Of a stretch of 41,660 nt of DNA, positions 1-12,100 are shown piece by piece. The first letter of the stretch is position 1, and every line of letters starts with the position of its first letter. Both the position numbers and the translations under genes were made by a program. The notes below the pieces were generated by a model. The model was not told where the DNA came from, made no database searches, and worked only from the letters and a program-made list of their open reading frames with translations. This DNA is from Hyphomicrobiales bacterium (GTDB taxonomy: Bacteria > Pseudomonadota > Alphaproteobacteria > Rhizobiales > Devosiaceae), in NCBI GenBank assembly GCA_004144345.1, contig SEEL01000031.1:1-41660 (forward strand), written 5' to 3'.

Positions 1-2
1 GT

Positions 3-192
3 GCAACAAGGCTACGCGCGCCCGACTGGTTCCTCAAATCCCGTTGCGGAATCCCTCAGCGGTTGGCTGAGCGAGCCTTCTTCAGGCTCGTTCAGTCCAG
101 AGCGCAGGGGAGTGAGCGCAGGGCTCCTCGCTCTGCACTAACAGAACCGGAGGCGCCCTGCGCTCTCCGCTCCGTGGCTCTGTGTGCCACGG
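3..192. other. Hairpin-rich region upstream of icd
   Basis: No convincing gene lies in the first 316 bases. Five stems can be read in succession: 3-7 with 43-47; 55-60 with 66-71 (CTCAGC/GCTGAG, 5-nt loop); 72-77 with 85-90 (CGAGCC/GGCTCG, 7-nt loop); a perfect 10-bp stem 114-123 with 156-165 (GAGCGCAGGG/CCCTGCGCTC); and 172-178 with 186-192 (CCGTGGC/GCCACGG). Such packing could be a structured leader, a small RNA, or terminators of a gene left of the window. It matches no RNA family I recognise. High G+C makes some stems likely by chance, so this is a weak call. Confidence 0.3.
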
Positions 193-255
193 CAAGGGAA
201 CAACCGGGGCCGCAGGGCTGCCGGAAACCTCGTTGTGCCTCCAGAAACCCGCTGC

Positions 256-284
256 CTTTCAGCGGCGCCGTTTCGTGCTATAGG
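256..284 (+). promoter_or_regulatory. Candidate icd promoter
   Basis: CTTTCA (256-261) and TATAGG (279-284) are 17 bp apart and would start transcription about 25 nt before the icd start codon. The -35 hexamer is a poor match to TTGACA, so this is tentative. The icd ribosome binding site is AAGGAGAG at 301-308, 8 nt before the ATG. Confidence 0.3.
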
Positions 285-316
285 CTCGCGCAAATCGCTA
301 AAGGAGAGAGAACAAC

Positions 317-1531
317 ATGCCCAAGATCAAAGTCGCCAACCCGGTCGTCGATCTCGACGGAGACGAGATGACCCGGATCATCTGGCAGGCGATCAAGGAC
401 AAGCTGATCCTCCCCTACCTCGATCTCGACATCGAATATTACGACCTCTCGGTCCAGAGCCGCGATGCGACCAACGACCAGATCACGGTCGATGCCGCCA
501 ATGCCATCAAGAAGCATGGCGTCGGCATCAAATGCGCCACCATCACCCCCGATGAGCAGCGCGTCGAAGAGTTCGGCCTCAAGAAGATGTGGAAGTCGCC
601 CAACGGCACCATCCGCAACATTCTGGGCGGCGTGATCTTCCGCGAGCCGATCATCATGAGCAACGTGCCGCGCCTCGTGCCCGGCTGGACGCAGCCGATC
701 ATCGTCGGCCGCCATGCCTTCGGCGACCAGTACCGCGCCACCGATTTCAAATTCCCCGGCAAGGGCAAGCTGACGATGAAGTTCGTCGGCGATGACGGCA
801 CCGTGCAGGAATATGACGTGTTCGACGCCCCCTCGGCCGGCGTCGCGATGGGCATGTACAATCTCGACGACTCGATCGCCGATTTCGCGCACGCCTCGTT
901 CAACTACGCCATCAACCGCAAGGTCCCGTGCTACCTGTCGACCAAGAACACCATTCTGAAAGCCTATGACGGCCGCTTCAAGGATATCTTCCAGGAGATC
1001 TTCGATCGCGACTACAAGGCCAAGTTCGACGAACTGAAGATCTGGTACGAGCACCGCCTGATCGACGACATGGTCGCCTCGGCGCTGAAGTGGAGCGGCG
1101 GCTATGTGTGGGCCTGCAAGAACTATGATGGCGACGTGCAGTCCGACATCGTGGCGCAGGGCTTTGGTTCGCTCGGCCTCATGACCTCGGTGCTGATGAC
1201 GCCCGATGGCAAGATCGTCGAAGCGGAAGCCGCGCACGGCACCGTCACCCGCCACTACCGCCAGCACCAGCAGGGCAAGGAGACCTCGACCAACTCCATC
1301 GCCTCGATCTTTGCCTGGACCCGTGGCCTCGCCCATCGCGCCAAGCTCGACAACAATGCCGAACTGGCGAAGTTCTCCGAGACGCTCGAGCAGGTCTGCA
1401 TCGACACCGTCGAATCCGGTCTCATGACCAAGGACCTCGCGCTGCTCGTCGGTCCCGACCAGAAGTGGCTCTCGACCCTCGGTTTCCTCGACGCCATCGA
1501 CGCCAACCTCAAGAAGGCAATGGCCGCCTGA
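317..1531 (+). CDS. icd: NADP-dependent isocitrate dehydrogenase (eukaryote-type)
   Basis: Oxidatively decarboxylates isocitrate to 2-oxoglutarate with NADP+ in the TCA cycle, in the cytoplasm as a homodimer. At 404 residues it fits the eukaryote-like IDH subfamily usual in Hyphomicrobiales rather than the E. coli type. Visible signatures are the N-terminal [13 protein letters not shown], the substrate-loop segment [13 protein letters not shown], the metal-binding stretch around [18 protein letters not shown], and [12 protein letters not shown] near the coenzyme site. The ATG has a strong ribosome binding site (AAGGAGAG). The glycosyltransferase gene begins 3 nt after the stop, so the two are probably co-transcribed, although no metabolic link is evident. 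Identification is secure. Confidence 0.97.
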   Translation: MPKIKVANPVVDLDGDEMTRIIWQAIKDKLILPYLDLDIEYYDLSVQSRDATNDQITVDAANAIKKHGVGIKCATITPDEQRVEEFGLKKMWKSPNGTIRNILGGVIFREPIIMSNVPRLVPGWTQPIIVGRHAFGDQYRATDFKFPGKGKLTMKFVGDDGTVQEYDVFDAPSAGVAMGMYNLDDSIADFAHASFNYAINRKVPCYLSTKNTILKAYDGRFKDIFQEIFDRDYKAKFDELKIWYEHRLIDDMVASALKWSGGYVWACKNYDGDVQSDIVAQGFGSLGLMTSVLMTPDGKIVEAEAAHGTVTRHYRQHQQGKETSTNSIASIFAWTRGLAHRAKLDNNAELAKFSETLEQVCIDTVESGLMTKDLALLVGPDQKWLSTLGFLDAIDANLKKAMAA

Positions 1532-1533
1532 GC

Positions 1534-2565
1534 ATGGACCCCATCGTCGTCGTTTCGATGATCGACGATGCCTATCTGCCTTTCGCCGCGGTGGTCGCCA
1601 GATCCATCGCGGCGAACGCGGCCTCCGGCCGCCCCATCGAGTGCCACGTCTTCCATGCCGGCACCGACGCCGCCGGTGCCGCCAAACTCGCCGCCTTCGC
1701 CCCCGGCGACGTCCGCATCATCGTCCACACGATCGACAATCCGCTCGACCGCTTCGGCACGGTGGGGACCTTCCCGCCCTCGACGCTGCTGCGGCTGCTG
1801 CTGCCGGACCTGCTGCCCGACCATGGCCAGGTCATTTACCTCGACGTCGACCTGATCGTGCTGGGCGATATCGCCGAGCTGGCGGCTGCGCCGCTCGGCG
1901 GCAAACCGCTGGGGGGCGTCGCCGATATGGCGAGCGTGCTGAGCGCCCGCGGCAATAGCCCGTTCCGCTGGCCCGAAACGGGCCACACCATCCGCGAACA
2001 ATTCCATCAGGTGTTTGGCCTGACGCCCGAGACCTACCGGACCTACACCAATACCGGCGTGCTGCTGATGGACCTCGCCGCGCTGCGCGCGTGCAAATTC
2101 TCCGAGCGCACCATCGCCTGCCTCGAAGAGCGCAATCAAGAGCTGCCGCTGCGCGACCAGGACGCCATCAATCTGGTGATGCGCGGCGAGATCGCGAGCC
2201 TCCCGCCCGAATGGAACCTCGCCCTCCCGATGTTGCGCCTCGCCCACCTGGATGGCGCCGAAGCCGAAGACATCGCGCTGCTGCGACGCCAGTTGGCCGC
2301 GCCCGGGATCATCCACTTCATCAGTACCCTCAAACCCTGGCTCCGGAGCCGCCCCCTGCCCTTCGCCGGCCTCTGGTGGCACTTTGCGATGCGGACGCCG
2401 TTCTACGAGCAGATCAAGCAGACGCATCGCGCGGCGCTGGCCAAGCGCGGCCGCCATCCGCACCCGTTCCGCGCGTTGCACGGCGCCCTCGCCGGCGCCA
2501 AATGGGCGTCACAGCGCGGCTCCCAACCCGTCCGCCATCCCCTGATCGACAGCTGGCGTGCCTGA
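1534..2565 (+). CDS. Glycosyltransferase family 8 protein
   Basis: A 343-residue GT-A fold retaining glycosyltransferase of the GT8 type (LPS galactosyl/glucosyltransferase, glycogenin group). The N-terminus MDPIVVVSMIDDAYLPFAAV matches the first Rossmann strand of GT8. The metal/nucleotide-sugar DxD motif is in IYLDVDLIVLGD (D104 and D106). NTGVLLMDL and the C-terminal HFISTLKPW are also typical. No signal peptide is present, so it should act at the cytoplasmic face, plausibly on lipopolysaccharide or another surface glycan. The acceptor and donor sugars cannot be read. The ATG 3 nt after the icd stop is chosen because the reading frame upstream lies inside icd. Coupling to icd is unusual and may only reflect a shared transcript. 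Confidence 0.88.
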   Translation: MDPIVVVSMIDDAYLPFAAVVARSIAANAASGRPIECHVFHAGTDAAGAAKLAAFAPGDVRIIVHTIDNPLDRFGTVGTFPPSTLLRLLLPDLLPDHGQVIYLDVDLIVLGDIAELAAAPLGGKPLGGVADMASVLSARGNSPFRWPETGHTIREQFHQVFGLTPETYRTYTNTGVLLMDLAALRACKFSERTIACLEERNQELPLRDQDAINLVMRGEIASLPPEWNLALPMLRLAHLDGAEAEDIALLRRQLAAPGIIHFISTLKPWLRSRPLPFAGLWWHFAMRTPFYEQIKQTHRAALAKRGRHPHPFRALHGALAGAKWASQRGSQPVRHPLIDSWRA

Positions 2566-2633
2566 TGCCTTGCCCATTCAGCACCCATTCACCACATGCA
2601 GGCGATAGGGCCGCGCGACAGGAGGACAGTCCC

Positions 2634-3332
2634 ATGCAGCGTCATCTCATTGCGGCAATTGCCGCCGGTATGTGTTTGCTTCCCACCCTCGCCGCGGCCG
2701 AAAGCCGGACGCTGGAGGCCGGCACCTTCCACGGTATCGACGTGTCCTCGGGCATCCGCGCCGTGATCAGCGGCGGCCAGCCCCTCTCGGTTGTTGCCGA
2801 CTCTCCCAATGCCGCCGACCTTACCGATCTCCGCCACGAAGTCCGCGATGGCATACTGCACCTGTGGTACCCGTGGTCGATCAACGAAATCTGGTCGACG
2901 CGCGACATCACCGTCACCATCGGCACCGAGGTGCTCGATGCGCTCACCGCCTCCTCGGGGGCCGCGATCGATGCCAAGGCGCTCATCGGCGAGGAGATCG
3001 TGCTCAACGCCTCGAGCGGCGCCAACATCCGCACCAATGCCATCGAGGGCATGAGCTACGACATCCAGTCGAACAGCGGGGCCCGCATCGAGACCTCGGG
3101 GCTGTGCACCAGTGCCGTCATCAAGGTCTGGGCCGGGGCCTCGGTTGCCGCCCGCGAACTCGATTGCGCCAACCTGACGCTCGAATCCTCGAGCGGCGCC
3201 TCGCTCGAAGCCACCGCCCGCGAGACGGTCAATGCCGCCGTGTCGAGCGGCGCCAGTGCGACCGTCTATGGCCAGCCCAAGGTGGAGCGCCTCGAAACCT
3301 CGAGCGGCGGCTCGGTAGCGTTCCCGGGCTGA
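2634..3332 (+). CDS. Secreted DUF2807 (GIN-domain) protein
   Basis: A 232-residue protein with a signal peptide (about residues 1-22, cleavage near LAAAES). The mature part is a DUF2807 / putative auto-transporter adhesin head GIN domain: the family opening FHGIDVSSGIRAVIS, then a ladder of short SSGA or NSGA turns (ASSGA, SSGAN, NSGAR, SSGAS, SSGGS) expected for a right-handed beta-helix. The length is normal for the family. It is probably periplasmic or on the surface; the molecular role of the family is unknown, and some members are tied to envelope stress. The start has AGGAGG at 2620-2625. The downstream phosphodiesterase begins 12 nt after the stop, so both probably lie in one operon. 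Confidence 0.82.
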   Translation: MQRHLIAAIAAGMCLLPTLAAAESRTLEAGTFHGIDVSSGIRAVISGGQPLSVVADSPNAADLTDLRHEVRDGILHLWYPWSINEIWSTRDITVTIGTEVLDALTASSGAAIDAKALIGEEIVLNASSGANIRTNAIEGMSYDIQSNSGARIETSGLCTSAVIKVWAGASVAARELDCANLTLESSSGASLEATARETVNAAVSSGASATVYGQPKVERLETSSGGSVAFPG

Positions 3333-3344
3333 CGGAGAGCAAGG

Positions 3345-4319
3345 GTGTTCAGGAAGATCCTCCTCGGCGCCGCGATCTTCATTGCGGCGGTCTATCTGTG
3401 GAATGCCTCCTGGCTGGCGCCCGCGCAAACCGGCGAAACGCGGCTCATTGCGCATCGCGGTACGCACCAGAATTTCGACCGCACCAACCTCACCAATGAC
3501 ACTTGCACGGCAACGCGCATCCTCGAGCCGATCGTGCCCGAGATCGAGAACACCCTCGTCTCGATGCGCAGTGCCTTCGCCGCCGGTGCCGATCTCGTTG
3601 AGCTCGATGTCCACCCCACCACCGACGGCAAGTTCGCCGTGTTCCATGACTGGACGCTCGACTGCCGCACCGAGGGTACCGGCGAGACCCGCTCGCATGA
3701 CATGGCGTATCTGAAGACGCTCGACGTCGGCTATGGCTACACCGCCGATGGCGGCCAGACCTTCCCGCTGCGCGGCACCGGCATCGGCCTGATGCCCGAG
3801 CTCAGCGAGGTGATGGCCGGCGTGCCCGAGGGCAAATTCATCGTCAACTTCAAGTCCAAGGAAGCGCGCGAGGGCGACATGCTGAAGGCGTTTGTCGACG
3901 CCAATCCGCAATGGGCGCCGATGATCTGGGGCGTCTATGGCGGCGATCCGCCGACCAACCGTTCCAGCGAACTGATGCCCGAGCTTGCCGCCTGGACGCG
4001 CGGCGGGCTCGTTTCCTGCCTGCTGCAGTATGAAGGCTATGGCTGGACCGGCATCGTGCCCGAGGCCTGCCGCAACACGACCATCATGGTACCGATCAAT
4101 TTCGCCGGCTGGCTCTGGGGCTGGCCCAACCGCTTCATGCAGCGCATGCAGGACGCCGGCACCAATGTGATCCTCATCGGCTCCTACTCGGCCGGCGATC
4201 CCGGTACCTCCGGCATCGACACGCTGGAAGAAGCGCAGGCCGTGCCTGCACACTTTCCCGGCTTTGTCTGGACCAACGAAATAACTACGATTGCACCGAT
4301 CATTCGCGATCAAAACTGA
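3345..4319 (+). CDS. Glycerophosphodiester phosphodiesterase family protein
   Basis: A 324-residue GDPD TIM-barrel protein. These enzymes hydrolyse glycerophosphodiesters to sn-glycerol-3-phosphate and an alcohol. One N-terminal hydrophobic segment (residues 4-24) is a signal anchor or signal peptide, placing the enzyme at the periplasmic side. Catalytic residues are visible: H37 and R38 in IAHRG, E68-N69 in EIENT, E87 and D89 in ELDVH, and H101 in VFHDW. A roughly 25-residue insertion between HRG and EIENT is longer than usual. The start is a GTG with GGAG upstream; a leaderless cytoplasmic form is unlikely given the anchor. Substrate specificity is not evident. Confidence 0.87.
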   Translation: MFRKILLGAAIFIAAVYLWNASWLAPAQTGETRLIAHRGTHQNFDRTNLTNDTCTATRILEPIVPEIENTLVSMRSAFAAGADLVELDVHPTTDGKFAVFHDWTLDCRTEGTGETRSHDMAYLKTLDVGYGYTADGGQTFPLRGTGIGLMPELSEVMAGVPEGKFIVNFKSKEAREGDMLKAFVDANPQWAPMIWGVYGGDPPTNRSSELMPELAAWTRGGLVSCLLQYEGYGWTGIVPEACRNTTIMVPINFAGWLWGWPNRFMQRMQDAGTNVILIGSYSAGDPGTSGIDTLEEAQAVPAHFPGFVWTNEITTIAPIIRDQN

Positions 4320-4396
4320 CATGTCAGCTATCGACGCGACTCCGATGCCCAGATTATAAGCAGCCTGTTCCTCCGCGCTTTTTCCCGGATTTTCCG

Positions 4397-5392
4397 ATGC
4401 CGCCCGGCGTCCTTTTTGCTTTCAGCGCGTATGCGCTCTATTCGTGCTGCGACGCCATCATCAAGGGTCTGGGCGGTGGCCTGTCCGTCTACGAGATCGC
4501 GTTCTTCACCACGCTGTTCTCGCTGATCCCGGCCTTCTTCACCACGCCCAAGGGCGAGAACTGGCTCTCCTTCTGGAAGCTCAAGAACCCGCTGCTCGTG
4601 CATCTGCGCGGTGTAAGCGGCGTGATCGGCAACCTCTGCATCATCTATGCCTTCGTCACCATCGACCTCGCCGAGGCCTATGCGATCGCGTTCCTCGCGC
4701 CGGTCTTCATCGTCATCATCTCGGCGCTGGTGCTGAAGGAACAGGTCAGCGTGCAACGCTGGGTGCTGCTGGCGATCAGCTTTGCCGGCGTGATGCTGGT
4801 GGTGCGGCCGGGTTTCCGCGAACTGCACACGGGCCATTTCCTCGCCATGGTCGCGGCGATCGCGGGCGGCATCACGACGACGGTGCTGCGCCGCGTGGCG
4901 AGCCAGGAAATGCGCATCAGCCTGATCGGCGTCGCGTCGGCCTACATCCTCATCGTCAACGGCTTCATGATGACCGTCACCGGCAGCTTCAGCATGCTGA
5001 GCTGGTATGAGCTCACGATGCTGCTGACCATTGGCGGGCTGGGGGGCACGGGCAATCTGCTGTTCATCGCCGCCACCCGGGCGGTGCCCGCAAGCCAGAT
5101 CGCGCCGCTGCAGTACAGCCAGATCCTCTGGGCCCTGCTGTTCGGCGCAGTATTCTACCAGTCCTTCCCCGAAGCCATCGTCTATGTCGGCGTGGGGGTG
5201 ATCGTGGTGGCCGGCATTCTCAATGTGGTGAGCGGCGAAGCATCGCTGCGCATCTTTTCGCGCAATGCCCCGGCCGGAGCCGGGCCCTCGACGCTGCGGG
5301 AGGCCGAGCGGGCCGCCGCCATGCAGGCGCCCGACACCCCGTTGGAAGACCCGATTGCCGGGGCTTCCGAGGCGACCAGCGGCAAGAGCTGA
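4397..5392 (+). CDS. EamA (DMT superfamily) transporter
   Basis: A 331-residue inner-membrane protein with about ten hydrophobic helices arranged as two EamA repeats (roughly residues 3-137 and 150-283), the full-length drug/metabolite transporter layout. Typical features are the first-repeat end FLAPVFIVIISALVLKEQV and the second-repeat segment PLQYSQILWALLFGAVFYQ. The last 45 residues are hydrophilic, rich in Ala, Glu and Pro, and probably cytoplasmic. Members export amino acids, nucleosides or drugs; the substrate cannot be told. No clear ribosome binding site precedes the ATG. It is convergent with alaS, only 25 nt apart, and I see no terminator in the gap. Confidence 0.85.
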   Translation: MPPGVLFAFSAYALYSCCDAIIKGLGGGLSVYEIAFFTTLFSLIPAFFTTPKGENWLSFWKLKNPLLVHLRGVSGVIGNLCIIYAFVTIDLAEAYAIAFLAPVFIVIISALVLKEQVSVQRWVLLAISFAGVMLVVRPGFRELHTGHFLAMVAAIAGGITTTVLRRVASQEMRISLIGVASAYILIVNGFMMTVTGSFSMLSWYELTMLLTIGGLGGTGNLLFIAATRAVPASQIAPLQYSQILWALLFGAVFYQSFPEAIVYVGVGVIVVAGILNVVSGEASLRIFSRNAPAGAGPSTLREAERAAAMQAPDTPLEDPIAGASEATSGKS

Positions 5393-5417
5393 ATCGCCTC
5401 GATGTGTGCGTCGCCGC

Positions 5418-8063
<2,646 letters not shown>

Positions 8064-8080
8064 GGCGAAGTCTCGTTCAC

Positions 8081-8106
8081 AAGAAAAGGGCGGCAAAGGC
8101 GCCGCC
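8081..8106 (-). terminator. Hairpin with T-rich tail before alaS
   Basis: On the minus strand GGCGGC (8106-8101), a 6-nt loop and GCCGCC (8094-8089) are followed by CTTTTCTTG. This resembles a short intrinsic terminator. It would end the EAL-gene transcript, or act as an attenuator in the alaS leader, since it sits about 25 nt before the alaS start codon. Confidence 0.45.
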
Positions 8107-8173
8107 GGGAAAGTCGGGAAACGCCTTCTATCGCGGGGGTTGCGGGGTGTCCAGCAGTTGGGCGGTGCCCGAA

Positions 8174-9469
8174 CTAGACGGCGGCGCGCTCCGGTGTGAC
8201 GGAGCGCTCGAGGCTCGCCTCGAACTGGGCCAGAGGCAGGGGCCGGCCAAACAGGAACCCCTGGAACTGGTCGCATCCGCTGGCTTTGAGCAACCGGAAC
8301 TGGTCCTGCGTTTCAACGCCTTCCGCCAGCACCTGCAGGCCGAGGTCATGTCCAAGCCGGATGATGTTGCGCACCAGCGACGTACCGCGCTCGTTCAGGG
8401 CGACGTCGGCGACAAAACTCCGGTCGACCTTGAGCTGGAACAGCGGCAGCCGCCGCAGATAGCCCAGCGCGGAATATCCCGTGCCGAAATCGTCGAGCGC
8501 CACCGCTACGCCGAGCCGGCCCAGCGCTTCAATCTTGTCCACGGCCCCCTCGATACTGGCGACCATCATGCTCTCGGTGAGTTCGAGCTTGAGCCGCGTC
8601 GGATCGATGCCGTGCAGCGCCACCGCCGCTTCCACCAGCGGGACGAAGGAATCGTCGCGAAGCTGGCCGGCCGTGACGTTGACCGCGAGGGTGAGATGGC
8701 GGGTCGCGGGGTCGTTTTGCCAGGCGGAAAGTGTCTGGCAGGCCCGGTTCAGCACCCAGCCGCCGATCTCGACCATCATCCCGGCCTGTTCGGCGACCGG
8801 GATGAACAAGTCCGGCGGTACGAGGCCACGCCGGGGGCTCTCCCAGCGCAGCAGGGCCTCCGCCCCGATGACGCGCCCCGAGCGGTCGATCTGGCCCTGG
8901 TAATAGACCACGAATTCGCCCTTCCACAGCGCCACCTGCAACTCGTGCACGTAGCGGCTGCTGCGCTCGAGTTCGACATGCATGACGTAACCGCAGCCGG
9001 CGAGCATCGAGGTGGCAAGGATCGCGTTCACCCAGGCGCCAACATAGCGGACCTCGTCCGGCAGCGGCTGCGCGAATGGGACTGAAACCGGTGCGCTGGC
9101 AAACATCACGAAAGCCGCGAGGCACGCAGCGACCACGCCGATCTGCAGCCGGGAGCGCTCGCGCAGATAGTTGATGTAGCCCAGCGCCGCCAGCACCAGC
9201 AGGTAGAGATGCGACACCCGGGGCGCAGCAGCACTGGGCACGTCGAATACGAGGTTGAACACCAGCGCGAACAACAAAAACGCGATCTGGGAAAACAGCA
9301 GTGCGGCCGAGAAGCGGCCCCGGTTGATCAATAACCACGCCGTTGCGGCAATGACGATCAGCGCGCCTTCCATGGCGGCCAGCGCCAACCCGCCGGTCAG
9401 CAGGAACACCGTCCCCCACAGCATGCCGCTGCCGGCAATGATCAGGCAGCCGAGCTTGTACGCAAACAC
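8174..9469 (-). CDS. Membrane-anchored EAL-domain c-di-GMP phosphodiesterase
   Basis: Likely hydrolyses cyclic di-GMP to pGpG. The N-terminal part (about residues 1-170) has five or so hydrophobic helices and no recognised sensory domain. The EAL domain follows (about 175-431) with its key motifs intact: GAEALLRW (E204), [27 protein letters not shown] and AEGVETQDQ, so activity is expected. No GGDEF domain is present. The start is uncertain: a GTG at 9469 directly precedes the first membrane helix; TTG codons at 9511, 9538 and 9616 are in-frame alternatives, and a GGAGG lies just before 9538. The gene sits between alaS and recA, which are commonly close neighbours in related genomes, so it looks like an insertion. 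Confidence 0.85.
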   Translation of the reverse strand: MFAYKLGCLIIAGSGMLWGTVFLLTGGLALAAMEGALIVIAATAWLLINRGRFSAALLFSQIAFLLFALVFNLVFDVPSAAAPRVSHLYLLVLAALGYINYLRERSRLQIGVVAACLAAFVMFASAPVSVPFAQPLPDEVRYVGAWVNAILATSMLAGCGYVMHVELERSSRYVHELQVALWKGEFVVYYQGQIDRSGRVIGAEALLRWESPRRGLVPPDLFIPVAEQAGMMVEIGGWVLNRACQTLSAWQNDPATRHLTLAVNVTAGQLRDDSFVPLVEAAVALHGIDPTRLKLELTESMMVASIEGAVDKIEALGRLGVAVALDDFGTGYSALGYLRRLPLFQLKVDRSFVADVALNERGTSLVRNIIRLGHDLGLQVLAEGVETQDQFRLLKASGCDQFQGFLFGRPLPLAQFEASLERSVTPERAAV

Positions 9470-9770
9470 AGCGCGACGGTCATGTTGCCGCCCTGCCGCC
9501 GTCCGCGCCAATCGCCGCGTGTGCGCTAGTTCTCCCAATTTCCTCCAGCCATCACAGCCGTGTCCCCCACAGCAACATGGCCAGAATTGCTTAGGAAAGC
9601 GTGGATTGCACGCCAATGGAGCAATCTAGTTTGCGTCCTTCTTCTTCCGATATCTGCGGTTCGCGCTCCACGTACTGCCCATAAATGCCTCACCGCCCTG
9701 CCCTATTTCGGCGCGCGCGAGGGCAGTCCGCATCGCGCCCACCAGCGGCGTCACGGGCGCATAATGCCTC

Positions 9771-9808
9771 TTGACGAATTGGAAACGAAATGAGAACAAA
9801 GTGCGTAC
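9771..9808 (+). promoter_or_regulatory. Candidate recA promoter with LexA-like SOS box
   Basis: TTGACG at 9771-9776 is a good -35 element. GAAC-N7-GTAC at 9794-9808 differs by one base from the alphaproteobacterial LexA box GAAC-N7-GAAC and would cover the -10 region 17 bp downstream. Its position 53 nt before the recA start suits SOS repression. The rest of the gap back to the EAL gene holds only an imperfect stem at 9698-9726. Confidence 0.55.
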
Positions 9809-9860
9809 ATACACCGCACGCTTTCCCGCCGGTCCGGCGCATGGAATAAGGAGAATCGCA

Positions 9861-10931
9861 ATGGCTGCAGCAGCCGCACCGCTTCGGGTTATTGAGGGTT
9901 CCATGGATAAGGACAAGGCGCTGGCCGCAGCGCTGAGCCAGATCGAGCGTAATTTCGGCAAGGGCACGGTGATGAAGTTCGGCGAGGGCGCCATCGCCCA
10001 GGTCGAAGCCATTTCCACCGGTTCGCTCGGCCTCGATATCGCGCTCGGGATTGGCGGATTGCCGCGCGGTCGCATCATCGAAGTGTTCGGGCCGGAATCG
10101 TCGGGCAAGACCACGCTGGCGCTGCATGTGGTGGCGCAGGCGCAGAAGAATGGCGGCATCGCCGCCTTTGTCGACGCCGAACACGCACTCGATCCGAACT
10201 ACGCCAAGAAGCTCGGCGTGAAGGTCGATGAACTGCTGATTTCGCAGCCGGATTCGGGCGAACAGGCGCTCGAGATCGCTGACACGCTGGTGCGCTCCGG
10301 CGCCATCGACGTGCTGGTGGTCGACTCGGTCGCCGCGCTGACGCCGAAAGCCGAACTCGAAGGCGAGATGGGCGACAGCCTGCCGGGCCTGCAAGCCCGC
10401 CTGATGAGCCAGGCGATGCGCAAGCTCACCGGCTCGATCTCGAAGTCGAAGGCCATGGTGATCTTCATCAACCAGATCCGCATGAAGATCGGCGTGATGT
10501 ATGGCTCGCCGGAAACCACGACCGGCGGCAACGCCCTCAAATTCTACTCTTCGGTCCGCCTCGATATCCGCCGCATCGGCGCGATCAAGGAGCGCGAGGA
10601 GATCATCGGCAACCAGACGCGCGTCAAAGTGGTCAAGAACAAGCTGGCCCCGCCGTTCCGTCAGGTCGAGTTCGACATCATGTATGGCGAAGGCATCTCC
10701 AAGACCGGCGAACTGCTCGATCTGGGCGTCAAGGCCGGGGTGGTCGAGAAGTCGGGTGCCTGGTTCTCCTATGACAGCCAGCGTCTCGGCCAGGGCCGCG
10801 AGAATTCGCGTCAGTTCCTCAAGGACAATCCGCAGGTCGCCGACGCCATCGAAGCGGCCGTGCGCGAAAGCTCGGGCCTCCTCGGCGAAGCCCTGCTTGC
10901 CGGGCCCGATGCGGAGAGCTCCGAGGACTGA
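9861..10931 (+). CDS. recA: Recombinase RecA
   Basis: ATP-dependent strand-exchange protein that also stimulates LexA self-cleavage. The 356-residue length is normal. Walker A is GPESSGKT (residues 77-84), Walker B is in [15 protein letters not shown], and the DNA-binding loop 2 region lies around [19 protein letters not shown]. The C-terminus is acidic (GPDAESSED), as in most RecA proteins. The start at 9861 has AAGGAG 8 nt upstream; an in-frame ATG-less extension from 9771 lacks RecA similarity. The likely LexA box upstream agrees with SOS control, and a strong terminator follows, so the gene is probably monocistronic. Confidence 0.98.
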   Translation: MAAAAAPLRVIEGSMDKDKALAAALSQIERNFGKGTVMKFGEGAIAQVEAISTGSLGLDIALGIGGLPRGRIIEVFGPESSGKTTLALHVVAQAQKNGGIAAFVDAEHALDPNYAKKLGVKVDELLISQPDSGEQALEIADTLVRSGAIDVLVVDSVAALTPKAELEGEMGDSLPGLQARLMSQAMRKLTGSISKSKAMVIFINQIRMKIGVMYGSPETTTGGNALKFYSSVRLDIRRIGAIKEREEIIGNQTRVKVVKNKLAPPFRQVEFDIMYGEGISKTGELLDLGVKAGVVEKSGAWFSYDSQRLGQGRENSRQFLKDNPQVADAIEAAVRESSGLLGEALLAGPDAESSED

Positions 10932-10970
10932 GCCAGACAGTTTGAATTGAGGTCGTCACGGACCTCGGTC

Positions 10971-11007
10971 GAGCCCGGCGGTACCGCACCGCCGGGCTCT
11001 TTGTTTT
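10971..11007 (+). terminator. Intrinsic terminator of recA
   Basis: A perfect 12-bp G+C-rich stem (10971-10982 with 10988-10999, GAGCCCGGCGGT/ACCGCCGGGCTC) with a 5-nt loop is followed by TTTGTTTT, 40 nt after the recA stop. Confidence 0.9.
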
Positions 11008-11107
11008 CCGGGGAGTTTCCGCAACTCTCGAACCGGAATCGCTTCGGGCGACTTGCAAGGCGGGGCGGCTTTGCAGTTACTGCCCGGCCATCGGGAGGAT
11101 GATGCAG

Positions 11108-12100
11108 ATGAATTTGATCCAGTTCCTGCGCAGCGACGGCAAGCGCGCCGTCGGCGCCATCGATGGCGGCAAGGCGCATATCGTCAAGAACGCCACCAGC
11201 GTCTATGCGCTGGCGCTCAAGGCGGCGTCGAGCGGCACCAAGCTCAAGGCGCTGGTCAAGGACAAGGGCCTCGGCAAGGCGATCGATCCGGCCGCCATCC
11301 TCGCCGAGGGCCGCATGCTGCCGCCGGTCGATCATCCCGATCCGGCGCACCTGCACGTCACGGGCACCGGCCTCACGCATCTGGGCTCCGCCTCGACGCG
11401 CGACGCGATGCACAAATCGAACCAGCAGGCGGCCGAGGCGCCGCTGACGGATTCGATGAAGATGTTCCGCATGGGGCTTGAAGGCGGCAAGCCGGCAAAG
11501 GGCGAGACGGGCGTGCAGCCCGAATGGTTCTACAAGGGCAATGGCCACATCGTCGCCGCGCCGGGCGCGCCGATCCCCTCCCCGGCTTTCGCCAAGGACG
11601 CCGGCGAGGAGCCGGAAATGGCCGGCATCTATGTGATCGGCCCCGACGGCACGCCGTTCCGCCTCGGCTTTGCGCTGGGCAATGAATTCTCCGACCATGT
11701 CACTGAGCGGGTGAACTACCTCTTCCTCGCGCATTCGAAGCTGCGCTGGTGCTCGTTCGGGCCGGAACTGCGGCTCGGCGATCTGCCCGCCAATGTCAGC
11801 GGCACTTCGAAGATCATTCGCGATGGCAAGACGATCTGGGAGAAGCCGTTCCTTTCGGGCGAGGACAACATGTCCCACACCATCGCCAATCTCGAATACC
11901 ACCATTTCAAGTACCGGTTGTTCCGCCAGCCGGGCGACGTCCATGTGCATATGTTCGGCACCGCGACGCTGAGCTTTGCCGACGGCATCACCACCGAGCC
12001 CGGCGATGTGTTCGAGATCGCCGAAAGCCAGTTCGGCCTGCCGCTCGCCAACAGCGTGGCGTGGGACAAGCCGGAAAAGGTCAAGGTGAAGTCGCTGTGA
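11108..12100 (+). CDS. AraD1/GguC-type fumarylacetoacetate-hydrolase-family protein
   Basis: A 330-residue protein resembling the AraD1 (GguC) family, enzymes with a fumarylacetoacetate hydrolase fold that act in non-phosphorylative sugar-acid breakdown. Recognisable pieces are the N-terminal LIQFLRSDGKRAVGAIDGG, HLHVTGTGLTHLGSASTRD, the PEWFYKGNG segment, and the metal-site stretch FALGNEFSDHVTE. The ATG at 11108 is preferred because GGGAGG at 11093-11098 is correctly spaced; ATGs at 11099 and 11102 are too close to it. The next gene starts inside the stop codon, so the two are translationally coupled. The precise substrate (a 2-keto-3-deoxy sugar acid is typical) is inferred only from the family. 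Confidence 0.8.
   Translation: MNLIQFLRSDGKRAVGAIDGGKAHIVKNATSVYALALKAASSGTKLKALVKDKGLGKAIDPAAILAEGRMLPPVDHPDPAHLHVTGTGLTHLGSASTRDAMHKSNQQAAEAPLTDSMKMFRMGLEGGKPAKGETGVQPEWFYKGNGHIVAAPGAPIPSPAFAKDAGEEPEMAGIYVIGPDGTPFRLGFALGNEFSDHVTERVNYLFLAHSKLRWCSFGPELRLGDLPANVSGTSKIIRDGKTIWEKPFLSGEDNMSHTIANLEYHHFKYRLFRQPGDVHVHMFGTATLSFADGITTEPGDVFEIAESQFGLPLANSVAWDKPEKVKVKSL

Noticed and set aside
1-120. A tRNA or tmRNA end at the left edge
   Set aside because: No T-arm of the GGTTCRANNCC kind, no CCA end and no cloverleaf can be drawn; the stems are separate hairpins.
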